Source: Thuidium tamariscinum (taxonomy: Eukaryota > Streptophyta > Bryopsida > Hypnales > Thuidiaceae). Taken from it: a DNA stretch of 64,000 nt. The notes under the pieces were generated by a model. That model made no database searches and was not told the origin of the DNA. It worked only from the letters and a program-made list of their open reading frames with translations. The stretch covers positions 1,674,001 to 1,738,000 of the forward strand of contig OX344750.2 in assembly GCA_947034885.2 (NCBI GenBank). Reading direction: 5' to 3'. Shown in pieces: positions 36,715 to 48,600 of the stretch. Each line of letters begins with the position of its first letter. The first letter of the stretch is position 1. The translations under genes were made by a program, and so were the position numbers.

Positions 36715-36781
36715 GAAATCCCACAATACATACTATAATTCATTCTTTTCAATCAACTTTAATAAATAAATAAATAAATAA
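33304..36781 (+). mobile_element. 5'-truncated LINE (non-LTR retrotransposon), Dualen-like candidate
   Basis: An open frame starts abruptly at 33304 without an ATG and runs to a stop at 36714, followed by a short 3' region ending in a five-unit AATA tail (36761-36781). A simple-repeat tail and 5' truncation are LINE hallmarks. No LTR is seen. The RT domain is absent, lost with the 5' end. The order RNase H, Cys/His finger, possible restriction-like endonuclease recalls Dualen/RandI elements of green algae; that assignment is inference. Confidence 0.75.
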
Positions 36782-37449
36782 CTTGACGACAAATTAATCT
36801 AGTTTAATCTAATAAAATAAAATAAAATATTTTAGGTACTTTTTAATTTGTTTACTTGTTACTTTAGTGTCTATTTTCGAAAGGAAAGAGTAGTCTTGCA
36901 TCAATGGCCCTTGATCCTGTGGACATTGGCTCATTGTCATGACGAACAGACACTTTATTCACGCCGGCCTACTTTCAGTTGACCGGAGTTTCTATCTATC
37001 TAGAAATTCTAACTTTCTCCATCAAGGTCAACACTTTTTAACACCTCCTACAATGAAATTTTATATTCAAGTTTATATTGTGTATGGTTATTTTCTTGAC
37101 ATTTGCATCTTATATCATGTATGTTACATACTTGCCAAATTCTAGAAGTAGAAAAAGAAGTTTTGCGCATGCTATCCAAAATGTTAGGATGATATAACTT
37201 TTGGTCAAGGCACCCTAATTGGAAAAAAAGTTGTTTACCCAATGAAGGGATAACTATGTGTTAACATCTTCTATCAAAATTTCATGAATATTCAACCAAA
37301 ATTGACTATGCTTGTGATTATATAAGATCTCTTGTATACATTGAATGATACTTCGTCCTTGAAGGGTTAATTATGACAGTTTCACATCCATTGAGATAGA
37401 AAATGTGTGTCAATCAAATTTTGAGAATTTGACAACAATGAAAGAGGTA
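36782..37449. other. AT-rich spacer, no gene seen
   Basis: This lies between the LINE tail and a Family IV MITE. No coding or repeat structure is recognised. Confidence 0.45.
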
Positions 37450-37459
37450 CTAGCTTGAC

Positions 37460-37944
37460 GAGGGTTGCTATCACTAGAAGAAAAATGCAGAAAAACAGGT
37501 TTATTTAAACAGAACACGTCAGGTAGATTGTGTTGAGACTGCGTTGCTGAAAACGCAAGACAATGCTAGAAACGGAAAAAAAACACAAAAAAACGCAAAG
37601 AAACATAGAAAACGCGTTTTTTTGTGTTATTTTGTGTTTTTTCCGCATTTTCAGCAACGTAGTCTCAACACAATCTACTTGACGTGTTCTGTTTAAATAA
37701 ACCTGTTTTTATGCGTTTTTCTTTTAGTGTATTATGTGAGCATAAAAATGTGAGCCTATGAGCTTAGAAGACTATACATCTATGATATAAGTGTCTATAC
37801 TATAGTAACCTTCTATGTTAATAGTATATATATGCTATAAGCACCTATATTATAGGTGTTTATGTTATAAACACCTTCAAATGGTTGCATATACATACTT
37901 ATCTATATGCTCAAGGCTCACATGCTCACATACTAGCACCGTTG
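37460..37944. mobile_element. Family IV MITE, copy 2, carrying a nested CACTA MITE
   Basis: A perfect 10-bp direct duplication CTAGCTTGAC flanks it (37450-37459, 37945-37954). The left end GAGGGTTGCTAT and right end TACTAGCACCGTTG are imperfect inverted repeats. Without the 258-bp insert and its 3-bp duplication the element is about 224 bp. The 10-bp duplication points to a Mutator-like mobiliser. Confidence 0.82.
37472..37729. mobile_element. CACTA-type MITE with long palindromic arms
   Basis: It starts CACTAGAAGAAAAATGC and ends GCGTTTTTCTTTTAGTG. About 100 bp of each arm pair (for example CAGGTTTATTTAAACAGAAC against its inverse). It is flanked by the 3-bp duplication TAT (37469-37471, 37730-37732), the CACTA norm. 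The empty site is preserved in Family IV copy 1, which reads GGGTTGCTATTATGTG. Confidence 0.88.
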
Positions 37945-37954
37945 CTAGCTTGAC

Positions 37955-39660
37955 AATTGAAAATCTTGAAGTAACTAGTCTGAAATTTACCACAATTTAC
38001 CACACTCAACAATGAATTGCTTCAATGAGCTCATCAAATAGCAGGCAACATCATAATTTTGTCAATTAAGGAATCCCTTCAGCATATTGCTTAAGCTCCA
38101 AGATACAAAACCGGCATAAAAATCATATTTTTTGGTTGCTTTGCTAGTGCAAGGCACATCAAGAGCCTTATAACCAAGAGTCTTTAGAGCATCCCCATCG
38201 TTGCACTTTAAGCGGCTCAAACTCAGTATCACCACAAAAGAAAACAAGGAATTGAATGACTCGTCCATAGAGTCATTGTGGACAACAATAATTACAAAAC
38301 TGTCATTTTATAGTCATTTTGTAGTCATAATTGCTATCCACAATGATTCTATGAATAAGCCATTTATTCCCTTGTTATTTTGTAGTGTATTTGGCCATGT
38401 GGTATGAAAGTGAGTGCCCCACCGATGACATAGCCAAGTTGAAAAACAAGCCAGCCCCGGCCAAATTTAGAAGTTGGAGACGGCGAAATGCAGAGTGTTG
38501 GCGAGGGCACGCTATGTAATCTGGTATTGTTTCCAAAGTACAAGTTGCACACTTTTCTACAATTATGATGGTGGATGACGACCACCTATTTCCCAGGATT
38601 AGCCAAATGAGGCTACTTGCCACGCTCGAATAAGTTGTCGAGCTTCCACAACCATGCTCAATAAAGATACCCAAGCTGGTTTCTTTCCCCATGTGTTATT
38701 TTGAGTCTTGGCATAGGGCTCTCTACCACCACATGCCCCCGCCGCATTTCATGGCCCCTCCATACCTAGCATGGCAAGGCTTCTTGCTAAGGGGCGGTTT
38801 ATACTTGGGGCCTGATTGAAGGCCAGCCAAAACTCTTCAAGTTTGGACAAATAGGATCACTCAATTTCTTCAAATCTGGCCCAAGGGGTTTATACTTGGG
38901 GCCGGCGAGAACAATAACTCATCCTATGTGTCATCTTACGTGGCATGGTTTTGGCGCCAAACCATTCGGCCCCAAGGGAGTAATTGGAATGAGGTTGGGG
39001 TGACTAGAACTCCCATCTAGGGTCCGATTGGGCTCCTCCGTTGGATCAAAGAAATCTCTACCTTCAATTTTCTAAACTTCACTTTTGTTTTCTTGAATTT
39101 TCTATTGTTTTTCTTAGTTGTTTGTCTTGAAACAGTTTTTTGTTTCTACAGTTAGAATTAAGTATAATAAGCTTACATGGATGTTTTGATTTGTGCCTAT
39201 GCATACATGCCGGTTGTGATGTTCTGTTTGATGGGTTAGGAATGCAAGGAGTATGAATTTTAATTCAAATAACTATTTAAGTAATTTTAATTCAAATAAT
39301 AATAATAATAATAATATTTTTTTAAATTATAAAATTAAATTAACCTCAAATGGTTAACTTTAAAAAATTTATTTTGAAAACTATTTGAATAAATTTAATT
39401 GTTTACTTGCTGAAAGCTACCATTAAAACTAGTTCATATTTCTCTATTTCATTGTTTGAATGTGAAATGAAGTTCCTATAGTCAAAAGAACGCGGCATTT
39501 GGATACTATATTATATTTCTATATTCTAAAATAGTTTAAGCAAAATATGGTAGTCTTCTTTTCAAACTACCATTTAAGATCTTATTGACTTCTTAAGGAA
39601 GTTGAACTATTTCAAATAATTTTCAAAAAATTGTAGAAAGAATAGAATTTAATTTGGCAT
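37955..39660. other. Spacer with unassigned gene-like scrap
   Basis: The minus-strand ORF at 38375-38692 (MGKETSLGIFIEHGCG...) and its neighbours are less AT-rich than the surroundings and could be a decayed gene piece, but I recognise no family. GGTTTATACTTGGGGCC occurs twice (about 38806 and 38888). An (AAT)n run lies at about 39295-39314. Confidence 0.35.
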
Positions 39661-40025
39661 TTAACTCCTAAAGCCCTGAACAACATTTTTTGAGATTATA
39701 AATTTTTTGGGCAGCTCACTACGGATGGAGTTTTTTTTTTCTTTGAAATTTTGATACAATGTGTGCTCGAGGAGTAGCTTTAAGGCCCAACAATTATCAT
39801 AACTTTTGACTTCGCAGTTTAAAAGTTATGGCAGGATATGTTGTTTTCTTTACTCGGTGGGCAGCCCGGGTAGTTGAAAAAACTTCTTTAAAAAAACTTT
39901 TTTTTCAAAAGTGAAATTTCAAATTGATTCTTTAGGTTTATACAAGCATGAGAAGCTTCGAATCATTCCATTTGGATTAATGAGTCAAAAGTTATGAGAT
40001 TTTTTAGTTTGCGGGTAGGTATGGA
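39661..40025. mobile_element. Family II element, truncated copy 3
   Basis: TTAACTCCTAAAGCCCTG at the left, then the family words TTTTGGGCAGCTCACTA, GAATCATTCCATTTGG and GAGTCAAAAGTTATGAG. The match to copies 1 and 2 stops near 40025 and no right terminus follows. Confidence 0.65.
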
Positions 40026-40131
40026 GTATATTTTTCTTTGACAAAAAAATAAGTTCAAAATATTTGCATCAAAAGAAATACATGAAAAAAGGAGATCAGC
40101 TCTTAAATGAGTGGTTTCTGAGCCTCCTCCC

Positions 40132-40600
40132 TTAGGACATACATTCTGGACAAGGATTTTCTGTGAACAGATCCTGAGCTGCCGCTTCCAACTCAAGGAC
40201 ATCCCATTCATCAAATGAATGTTCTCGATTGCCTCGCAGAGCTTGGCATACAAGAACATGGATTGTGTGGTCCCTTGGTATACGTAAACCAGTGTTGTCA
40301 AAGGGTGCTATCTTGATGACCTCGAGAATCAAAAAACAAACCAGAGAACCACAAAATCCCTTGATCGGTCCAGTGATCGATAGCAGCCGTCATGTTCTTG
40401 CCACCATCAAAAAAATTAAACAAACGGGGGCATGCACCTTAGTTTGCTGGAGAGAAAGAAATTCTAGCCACTCTGGTACCCCACTGCTGAAGGACAGTAT
40501 GTATCTCATGCGCTGAAATCCACGTGCTGGACAGCCGAGCTTCCCCAAATGCAACTTGCACGTCGTCTCCATGCACCTTGGTGAATTTGTAGTTGGCAAT
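40132..40600 (-). other. Unrecognised gene-like fragment
   Basis: Minus-strand reading gives IKIAPFDNTGLRIPRDHTIH, then VLVCQALRGNREHSFDEWDV, then LELEAAAQDLFTENPCPE and a stop at 40132. Another-frame segment upstream reads HEIHTVLQQWGTRVARISF. Composition and residue balance look like former coding sequence, but no family is recognised and several frames are involved. It may be a decayed host exon or transposon piece. Confidence 0.3.
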
Positions 40601-40620
40601 GTGCAGCTGAGGTTGCAGGG

Positions 40621-41449
40621 GCGGCCAGGCTCGTCACCAGGGATCCCAGAACGGTTTTAGGGGAATTCGCTTGAAAGCTATTCCCATGTAAAAAGGGAGC
40701 TATACCCGTGAATATTTCATTTTTTTGGAAAAAACAGAGGGATAAATTCTAGTTATGAAAGTTGTTTTTTCACTACAACTTTTTTTCTTATATTGCACAA
40801 GTTGCGATTCTTCAATAACTTTGGGAGTGCATTATGGGCTATATGAGGTGTTCTGCAAGTGCTTCACTTGCTAAGTGCCTGCAACAAATGTCTTAAATTT
40901 TGCAACTTTGGAATAACAATGTTGTACATTGTGAAATCAAACATTCTCTGGAAGAAATAATGTGAACACTCAAGAATAAACTTAGACAAAACAAGTGCAC
41001 AATTGACAAAGTAATTCACTAACAAGGGAGTTGAACCCTTCTTGCATTTGCAAGACTGCCCAAAATGCAGTGTTAGTGTCCCTGCATAACACCAAACAAG
41101 CCACATTAGATTAAAAAATTCCCAATTCCCCACCCAAAAAAATAAGCTCCGTTGTCCGCTTCCGCAGCCCACAAATGCACCACTCCAGCGCTTTCTAAGC
41201 CGAAAAAGACTTGGCAGAAAACTCTCACAGGCCCACTACTCCCAGTCTCCCACCATCGCAGGCCCACCACTCCCACTAGCACTCGAACTGCTGTGAAATC
41301 GTGAACTCCACTAGTCCACTGTCACACACCTCCAGCAGCCTACCCAGGTATCAAGGAATCTAATTTGAGCGGCTAAGATAGCAAAATCTCATTAAAACTA
41401 AGAGTAAAGGAATTGGCAAGTGCAATTGGAGGATACTACTAAGTTGGAA
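40621..41449. other. Spacer, no gene seen
   Basis: No supported ORF. The minus-strand ORF at 40864-41172 lacks motifs. Confidence 0.4.
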
Positions 41450-41656
41450 TTACAAATTGCCTTGTCGGCCGGCCTTGCAAGCTAATCTCCAAGAATTTAT
41501 AGCTTCCTTGTAAGGGAAATTCTCAAGGGAAAAGAAGCTCTGACCAAACATGCGCACAACAAGCGGAAGATGCTTTCCTAATCTATTCCTATGGCATGAT
41601 TTTAGGAACTTAAGGTTAGAGAAACAACGCTCGTCTTCAACAGAGCCCAAGACCAA
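41450..41656 (-). pseudogene. hAT transposase C-terminal fragment
   Basis: The translation contains SVEDERCFSNLKFLKSCHRN followed by RLGKHLPLVVRMFGQSFF. This fits the hAT dimerisation domain pattern (S-x-x-x-ERCFS-x-L-x-x-x-K, R-x-RL, L). Only about 68 residues are in one frame; sequence upstream on the minus strand to about 41800 shows further scraps (GRF, ALAEAFPVTTLDFLDSIVL). This is the last remnant of an autonomous hAT element or of a domesticated gene. Confidence 0.6.
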
Positions 41657-42098
41657 ACAACAGCCTATTTCTGCTAGTTTAAAGTACTATGGAATCAAGG
41701 AAGTCAAGTGTTGTGACTGGGAAAGCTTCCGCTAGAGCTGTATCAGAGGATTCACATCAGAAGCGACCCCACATGCTGCGTCACAGTTGGCCTGCATGGT
41801 CACTTTGAACAAACCCTGTTGCAAATCCAACTTAGACGCTGAAAGCATCTCGGAGGCAACAAAAGACTGCCCAGGACTGTTCACATTTTTGGCGTGGCCA
41901 TAAAACTAGAATACAATCCAATGAAGTGGCTTTTGTGCCACATATTTCACTTCTTGATCCACTTTCTCATTTGAACTTCTTGGCCAATCTTGTAAAGAAC
42001 TAGGAGAGGAGAGAAGCTCTTTATACTAGTGGGATAGTGGTAGGTGAAACAAACCATGTGAGATATGTGAATTAGGACAAAGAAGAGCTTCACCACTC
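41657..42098. other. Possible hAT remnant and spacer
   Basis: Scraps of the same minus-strand translation as the hAT fragment appear to about 41800 with stops; beyond that nothing is recognised. Confidence 0.3.
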
Positions 42099-42512
42099 AT
42101 GGTTAAGTGAAAACGTAGGAATTGTGATAAAAGTCAAATTTCAGACCTCATTTAGACATAGTACAATAATTTTTTTCAAAAACTTCAAACTAGGAAAAGT
42201 TGCGGAATCAAGTGAACTTTTATTTCCAAAAATCGTTTGAGATTTTAGTACTCCATCTAAAAGTTATGGACAAATTTTAGAGAGGGGCTTTGAAAATGTC
42301 CCAAAAAATCTCCCTTCCACACACCCTCTAGAATTTTGTCCATAATTCTTACATGAAGCTCTAAAATCCCAAGTAGATTTTGGGAGATAAACATTAACTT
42401 GGTTCTCCAACTTCTTTTAGTTCAATTTTTTAAAAATGGAGCTATTACATTATACCCAAATGAAGTTAAAAATTCAACTTTGAACATAATTTTTGCATTT
42501 TCACTTAACCAT
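42099..42512. mobile_element. Foldback/TIR MITE, about 414 bp
   Basis: ATGGTTAAGTGAAAA at the left is inverted as TTTTCACTTAACCAT at the right, and the two arms (about 200 bp each) remain alignable, sharing AAAAGTTATGGACAAA-type cores. A related single arm lies at about 57340-57490. Confidence 0.65.
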
Positions 42513-43069
42513 TAGTAGCTGGATTCAATATGAAAAATATTTAAAAAATATTTAAAATAGTACAATCCTAGAAGTAGAGAATTCTCTACTTGAGTAAGTG
42601 AACCCAATTATGATCCACATATTAAGTTGATAGTCTTTACAAATTTTTATCTATTATGTACAATACTATTGTAGGAACACTAATTTCTTAGCATTGTGAA
42701 TTTTTTTTTCATTCATATGTTGTCTACAAAAATGCATTTTAGGATATTTTAGAGTACTCTATTGATTTCTATTAATATCCTACAAGAAATTAGTAGTTTC
42801 TATAGAATGTGCAATTGCATATTTTGTCACATATAAGCATACTTACTTTATGAGAATCTAAGTAGTGATGTTTTTATAGGCAAGTTGTGCACTAAAGTGG
42901 AAAATGAAGTAAAATTAGGAAGCTTTACTCTCCACTAATGTTTCATATATGCCTTTGAAGACCCCTAAATAATCAAATAATTACTTTTATCTGTAAAAAA
43001 TGAAAGTCTACAATTAGTTAAAACTAAAAACTGCCCAAAAAAATTTTCAAAACGATCAAAGGAATTTAA
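42513..43069. other. AT-rich spacer, no gene seen
   Basis: No coding or repeat structure is recognised between two TIR elements. Confidence 0.4.
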
Positions 43070-43797
43070 GGGTGATTGCAAGAATGACTTGTCCTATTTG
43101 TTGTCCCCTAGGCTTTGGACAGGTGGTTTTTTGCTCATAACTTTTGCATTATGTCTTTGTTTGCCATGAAATTTGGAACAAAGGTACACACTAAAGTTCT
43201 TGACATTCGGTAATTTTTTGAAATTTTTTAAATTATTTTACTATTTTTAAACTGACCCCGATTGGATGTCTACCTTGGCCATTTTGAGGGGTTTTAGTAC
43301 TATTTCCAACCCTAAATTTCAAATTTGAAGGTGAAAATTGGGATACAAGGACTTTTACTATAGTTACACAAGCTTGTGAAGAGATTTTCTAAAAATAGTA
43401 AAGTATTCACCTTCCACATGTGCTCAAAGTGCACTACCAAGGTACACTTGTAGAGAATACAAAATAACTTTTTTGAAGATGAAAATTGGCAAGAAGAAGC
43501 AAATTTAAGTTAGAAAAAATCGATTTTTTTGGTTTATTTTTTTGAATTTTTTTACTATTTAAAAATAAATAAATTCGAAACTACCTATTTTCTTGTATTT
43601 TTCATCACTCTTTGAGAGAGTATAACTTTTTGAGATAAATTTTTCTAAGTTAGAACTTTCATCTACATACTATTTAGAGTGTTCTTAAGAGTATCCATAT
43701 TTTATTTCATTAAAAAAAAATTTATTCCAAAAGTCACAGTACTCCAGTACTAAGGCCATTTTGAGACAAAACCGTGAAGTCATTCTTGCAATCACCC
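43070..43797. mobile_element. Family I TIR element, copy D
   Basis: GGGTGATTGCAAGAATGACTT and AAGTCATTCTTGCAATCACCC ends, flanked by the direct duplication TTAA (43066-43069, 43798-43801). The interior is a reversed-orientation relative of copies B and C (GCTCATAACTTTTGCAT). At 728 bp it is the same length as copy C. Confidence 0.85.
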
Positions 43798-43801
43798 TTA
43801 A

Positions 43802-45411
43802 CTGCCTATTTAGATTTGAGTTGAAATTTTCTATGCGACGATATATAGTTGCTAATGCAGTTAGGGGTTAAGGTTGATATCTCTTCAAAATGATGAGACT
43901 ATAAATGCAACAAACACTATGTCAAGAGTTATGAATGTCAATATTGAAGTTCATAAATCAATGATTGCTAATCTTCGAGCCCTTATTGATCGTCTCTTTT
44001 ATTGACAACATTCAATTTTATCAATATATAGCCATTAAGCAAGATGCTAGCATTATAGTGGTTAACATGGATGATCCAAATGTATAGACCTGTGACTTTG
44101 AGGAGAACATGCACTTTTACAAGCTAACGATGCTAATGGTGTTGGAGCAAACTTGAATTCTATTGAACAACGTAGAGACATCTTGCATGTTGCCATTGTT
44201 TATGGAAGAGGTTTCAAGTCAACTTTGGATACACTGTTTTCTACCCATGGACTTTGAATGTATTTATTTGAAACAATGCCTACAATGCAACAAGGTGAAT
44301 TAATCTACGAGTGTGCAAAGTCCTTCAATTTAGAGTAATACTCTTAGATGATCGTAATGGCATGGTTTTGATCAGAGGAATACTTGAACATTTTTGCACC
44401 ATACCATTTGCTATACATTGATGGGTGGATAATTTATATTAGTTGGTCTTTTATTTTAGCTAGGATAAATAAAATGTGTATTATGTAAAAGCATCAAGGA
44501 CTCTATCACTATGGTTTTGTGTAATGTTTGTACTATGGCATTTATTGACTCCACCATTATATTAGATTCTTGTTAGTTCATTGATTGTATTCACTTTGTG
44601 TTTCCAATGGTAGTTAGTCACTATAGATATTATTACATCAAACTTTTGCAATTGGTATTTTTGAGACTTCAAAGGAATATGTTATTTTTTACTTATGTAA
44701 AAGGAACCACAACATTGGTGACATGATTCTTTGCTATATTAAGTAAAATGATTTATTTAGGAGGATTATATAATTATAAGTTTTTAACATTTGAGTGTCA
44801 CTTTTTGCCAATTTTTTGAATTGTTACTTCCGTTACATCCTACATCCTAATTAGGGTTGAAATTTTTTAACAAATATTGTATAAATTGCTACCAACATTG
44901 AAGAAGCAACAAACTTTTTGAAAACGCTTAGTAAAACCAACAATATGCACCACATGATTCATTATTAATTTTAAAGTATATCATTCTACTTCTTTTTTAT
45001 AATTGTTTACTTTTTACTCTACCTTTTGTACCATAAATCAAACCTAATATCCTCTATTATTTTTTGCATACTTTTACATACACCGTAGACTTTAATATTT
45101 CAGGCGGCCCATAGTCAATTCCTCTCACAAATCAAACCCAACGTCAGTAATGTAGGTAAATGTATAATTAACACTTCCAGAAACTACCAAGGTAAGTTAT
45201 CATATGACAAGACAGGTACCGAACTCTTATAAGTTATATTAACTTAATATAATGATATTCGGAAGCCCACTCCTCACTTGCAGTACACTCCGTCATCAGT
45301 TGGCGTTACCACCGGCCCTGTAGTGGAAATTTGAAAGTACTGGAGAGGAGAAAAGCTACTTTAAAGTCGTAGGAAGGTGAAAGGGAGAGGTGCCCGGGGC
45401 ACAGGGGCCTG
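43802..45411. other. Spacer and upstream region of the ZNF598-type gene
   Basis: No gene is recognised. Composition turns GC-richer after about 45260, marking the promoter and leader of the downstream gene. A Family II-like terminus TTAGGGGTTAA lies at about 43861. Confidence 0.45.
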
Positions 45412-45498
45412 GTGACTGAGAAGCTTCCGCTCAAGGGGGATCAGCTAGGGTTGATTGCTGGACAAGCACGCGCGATTGCTTTCATTGCGCCCACAGCG

Positions 45499-45530
45499 GA
45501 GAGGAGAGGGAGAGAGAGAGAGAGAGACTC
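45499..45530 (+). repeat. (GA)n tract in the 5' leader
   Basis: An alternating GA run about 75-100 bases upstream of the start codon. GA/CT tracts are common in plant leaders and core promoters; no specific role is shown. Confidence 0.7.
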
Positions 45531-45601
45531 TGTTTGTGTGTGTAGATTGTCTATTTTCGCGGCAGTATTCGTGCCAGTTTTGCTAATTTTCCGAGCCAGC
45601 C

Positions 45602-48600
45602 ATGGAGGAGTGCTGTGCAGTGTGCGCGGAGCCGCTGATTTGGGTGGCTTATGGACCCTGCGGTCACCGGGATGTGTGCTACGAGTGCACCGCGCGAATG
45701 CGTTTCATCATGGAGGATTCGCGGTGTTGTATTTGCAAGCAGGATTGCCCTAGTGTTTACGTCACTAAGGTGCGGATGAAGCGGATTGGTTGAATTAGGG
45801 TTTCGGCTTTGAATTCGTGGGCTTCGTGGGTGAGGTTGGATTAGGCTTTTGGGCTTGAATTGGTAGTTATCGAGGATCTAACGGTGTTTTTGCGGTCAGG
45901 CACTAGGAGATTTCACGAAGGTGGTGACGAATTTCGAAGGGTTGGGAGAGGAGTTGCGTCGGAAAGATAAGGGAGGCACCCGTCTCTATTATGAAGACAA
46001 TGTTCAAGCCTACTTCGATGATGAGGATCCGTTCCGGCGGATTAAAGCCATGTGTCGTCTGTCCTGCAGCAAATGCGAGGAATGTGCCCCGCTTCCTCCA
46101 GATGAGCCATTACCAAAGGGTGCGGTAAAAAAGGGTCACATTTTCAAGAGCATAGAGTCTCTCCGACGCCATCTTTTTCAAACTCACAAAGTCATTATGT
46201 GCGAATTGTGTTTAAAAGGGCGGAAGGTAGGTACTAATGTTTTCAGTGTTCTGTCTGTTTTTCACGTCTTGAATACGCTACCTCGTCTAGGCGGATGATG
46301 ATTTTCCTGTGATTAAGCTAGTGTGGAGGTTCATCCTGCTTCTGTTTCTTTTCGCCTTTCGTGCTCCAGATTGTTCGTGATTTTGCGATTCTGTTACGCT
46401 GTTGTGATATTAGTAATTAAAATATGCATGCTTTGTTTGCGACTTAGGGTTTTCTCAAACACAGGTTGCCTTCTAATTATTCGAGTTGAGGGGAGAATAT
46501 CACTGGTGCTGGTGCTTTCAATGCATGCAATTATCTGGTTTTAATGTTCGCAGAATTGTTGGACGCTATGTTGAGACAGGTATTCGTATGTGAACAAAAC
46601 CTGTTTTCAAGAAGCCAGCTGGATCGGCATTCAGAAAAAGGTGACTCTGAAGTGGATGGTACTGAAGAGGAGAGAGGAGGGTTCACTGGTCACCCAATGT
46701 GCGAGTTCTGTAGGAAGCGTTTTTATGGGGAACATGAGCTGTATCAGCACATGTCCACCGAGCATTACACTTGTCATCTTTGTCAACGGTATGTTAATTT
46801 ACTTTCTGTTCTTGCTGATAGATGATAACTGATTGTGACTGATGTATCCGTCTCGTGGAACCAGCGCGTACATAATGTATGGATGTGGCTTAGTTTACAG
46901 CAATTTTGCTGCAGAAACACGTTCTGATAGATTGAATCTTCTATGAATTTATACACCCATGATTGACTCTTACATTGTTTGCTTGCAGAGCTAGGCCAGG
47001 CCATTTCGAATATTACCGCAACTATGACGACCTTGAGGTAGGTGGTGGTTTCTCTCCTTGTTGCCCTGGATTGGTAGTGGTTTCTTACCACTGATTTGTC
47101 TTTGAAGTTGATATATTTGAGGAAGACGCTTTGCTTTGTTGCTGACTCCGAGTAGTGCATGAAGGTGATCCTTTCTTCATCGGTTGTTTCCTTCATCTGA
47201 CGATCGTCAATGTTGTGTTGGAGGGTTGAACAGATGCATTTTCGAGACAAACATTCACTGTGTGAGCATCCGGACTGTTTAAGCAAGAAATTTATTGTCT
47301 TCGTAAGCGAAGCAGAGTTAAAGGTATGCGTCTCATCTCATCTAGTTTTTGCTAGTTTATTTGCGTACGAGTCGTGTTTGTTTACCTCTATTATACCGTT
47401 CACGGAGCAAGTAAGGACAATTCAATTGGTTTATTGCAAAATCTCCAGGGGAATTTATGTCGTAATTTTGCCATTTATTAATGTGTTGTAACTCTTGTTC
47501 TGCAGCGTCACAACGCTACAACACACGGAGGCAGTATGTCCCGCTCTCAACGCAATGCAGCACTGCAGGTAAAGTCTACGACCTTCTCCACGTCATTTGC
47601 ACGAATTGCCCAGCGGTGAGATTCTCAATTTTTTTCATGTGATTGCAGGATTGATTTGTGCCCACTCGGAGAAATTCAAATCCTTAGCTCATGTTAATCT
47701 AATTGAAACCTGGTCTAATAAGAAATTATTATGTTCCTTTTTATTGAAGTACATACACCTGTGTTCCGGTGGAATTTTTATGTGAAGGGAATGTAATCCA
47801 CTGGCCTGCCTCTTTTTAAAACAAGTTCTTCGAAATATTCGTTTCTGAGTTCTAAGCTGGTTCCTCTTGTGATAGATTCCAGTCGCGATTGAGTTTCGAA
47901 GACCAGGACAGGCCAGTGGTGAAGGTGGCAGAAATGTTAGCAGCAGTAACAGCAGCCGGGTAAATGGCCGTGGTAGGGGCCGAAGAGGAAACGTGCAATT
48001 CGAATCCGATGTTCTGGATGCAGCTGTTCAAGCGAGTGTTGAACAAGCAAGCTTAGACGACGCAGTCCGAGAGTCAGCAGCAATGGCTGCCAGTGCCAAT
48101 GATTCGGAATCACGTGAGGGTCAGAATTCATTTGCAGCACTAAGTGAAAGTGAAACTGAATTAGTTGATGGAGAAACTGTGGTTCTACCCTCACGATATG
48201 CCAGCGCAGTTTCAGGAACGGGTCCTTCCACATTAGCCGACTCCGCATTTCCACCCCTTCCCGGAGGAAATGCGAAAGGCAAGCATAAACTAAAGAATCA
48301 GAAAGGTCCAGCAACCATGGCTGCCCTTTTGGGTGGGGGGGGTGGAAGGGGTGGGGCTGGTATTCGAATTTTAAACACTGCAGGTCCGAGGCCTCCTTCA
48401 GCTGCAGGATCATCAAGTTCTCGCCCATCCTCTGCCAATGGAGATTCGCATAACATAGTAGGAGGTTCTTGGGCTAGCAGCAACAATTCCCGTCCATCCA
48501 CGGCTAGCGCTGAGGTAAGGCCCGGAGCCAGCTGGACGAGTGTCAGTCCGAATCGGAGGCCTCCTCAAGTTGTCTCCAGTCGTAACAACTTTCCAGAGCC

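Noticed and set aside
43066-43801. TTAA flanks of Family I copy D as evidence for piggyBac
   Set aside because: Other Family I copies are flanked by CACT, AAGG or ATTT, so TTAA here is one random 4-bp target.
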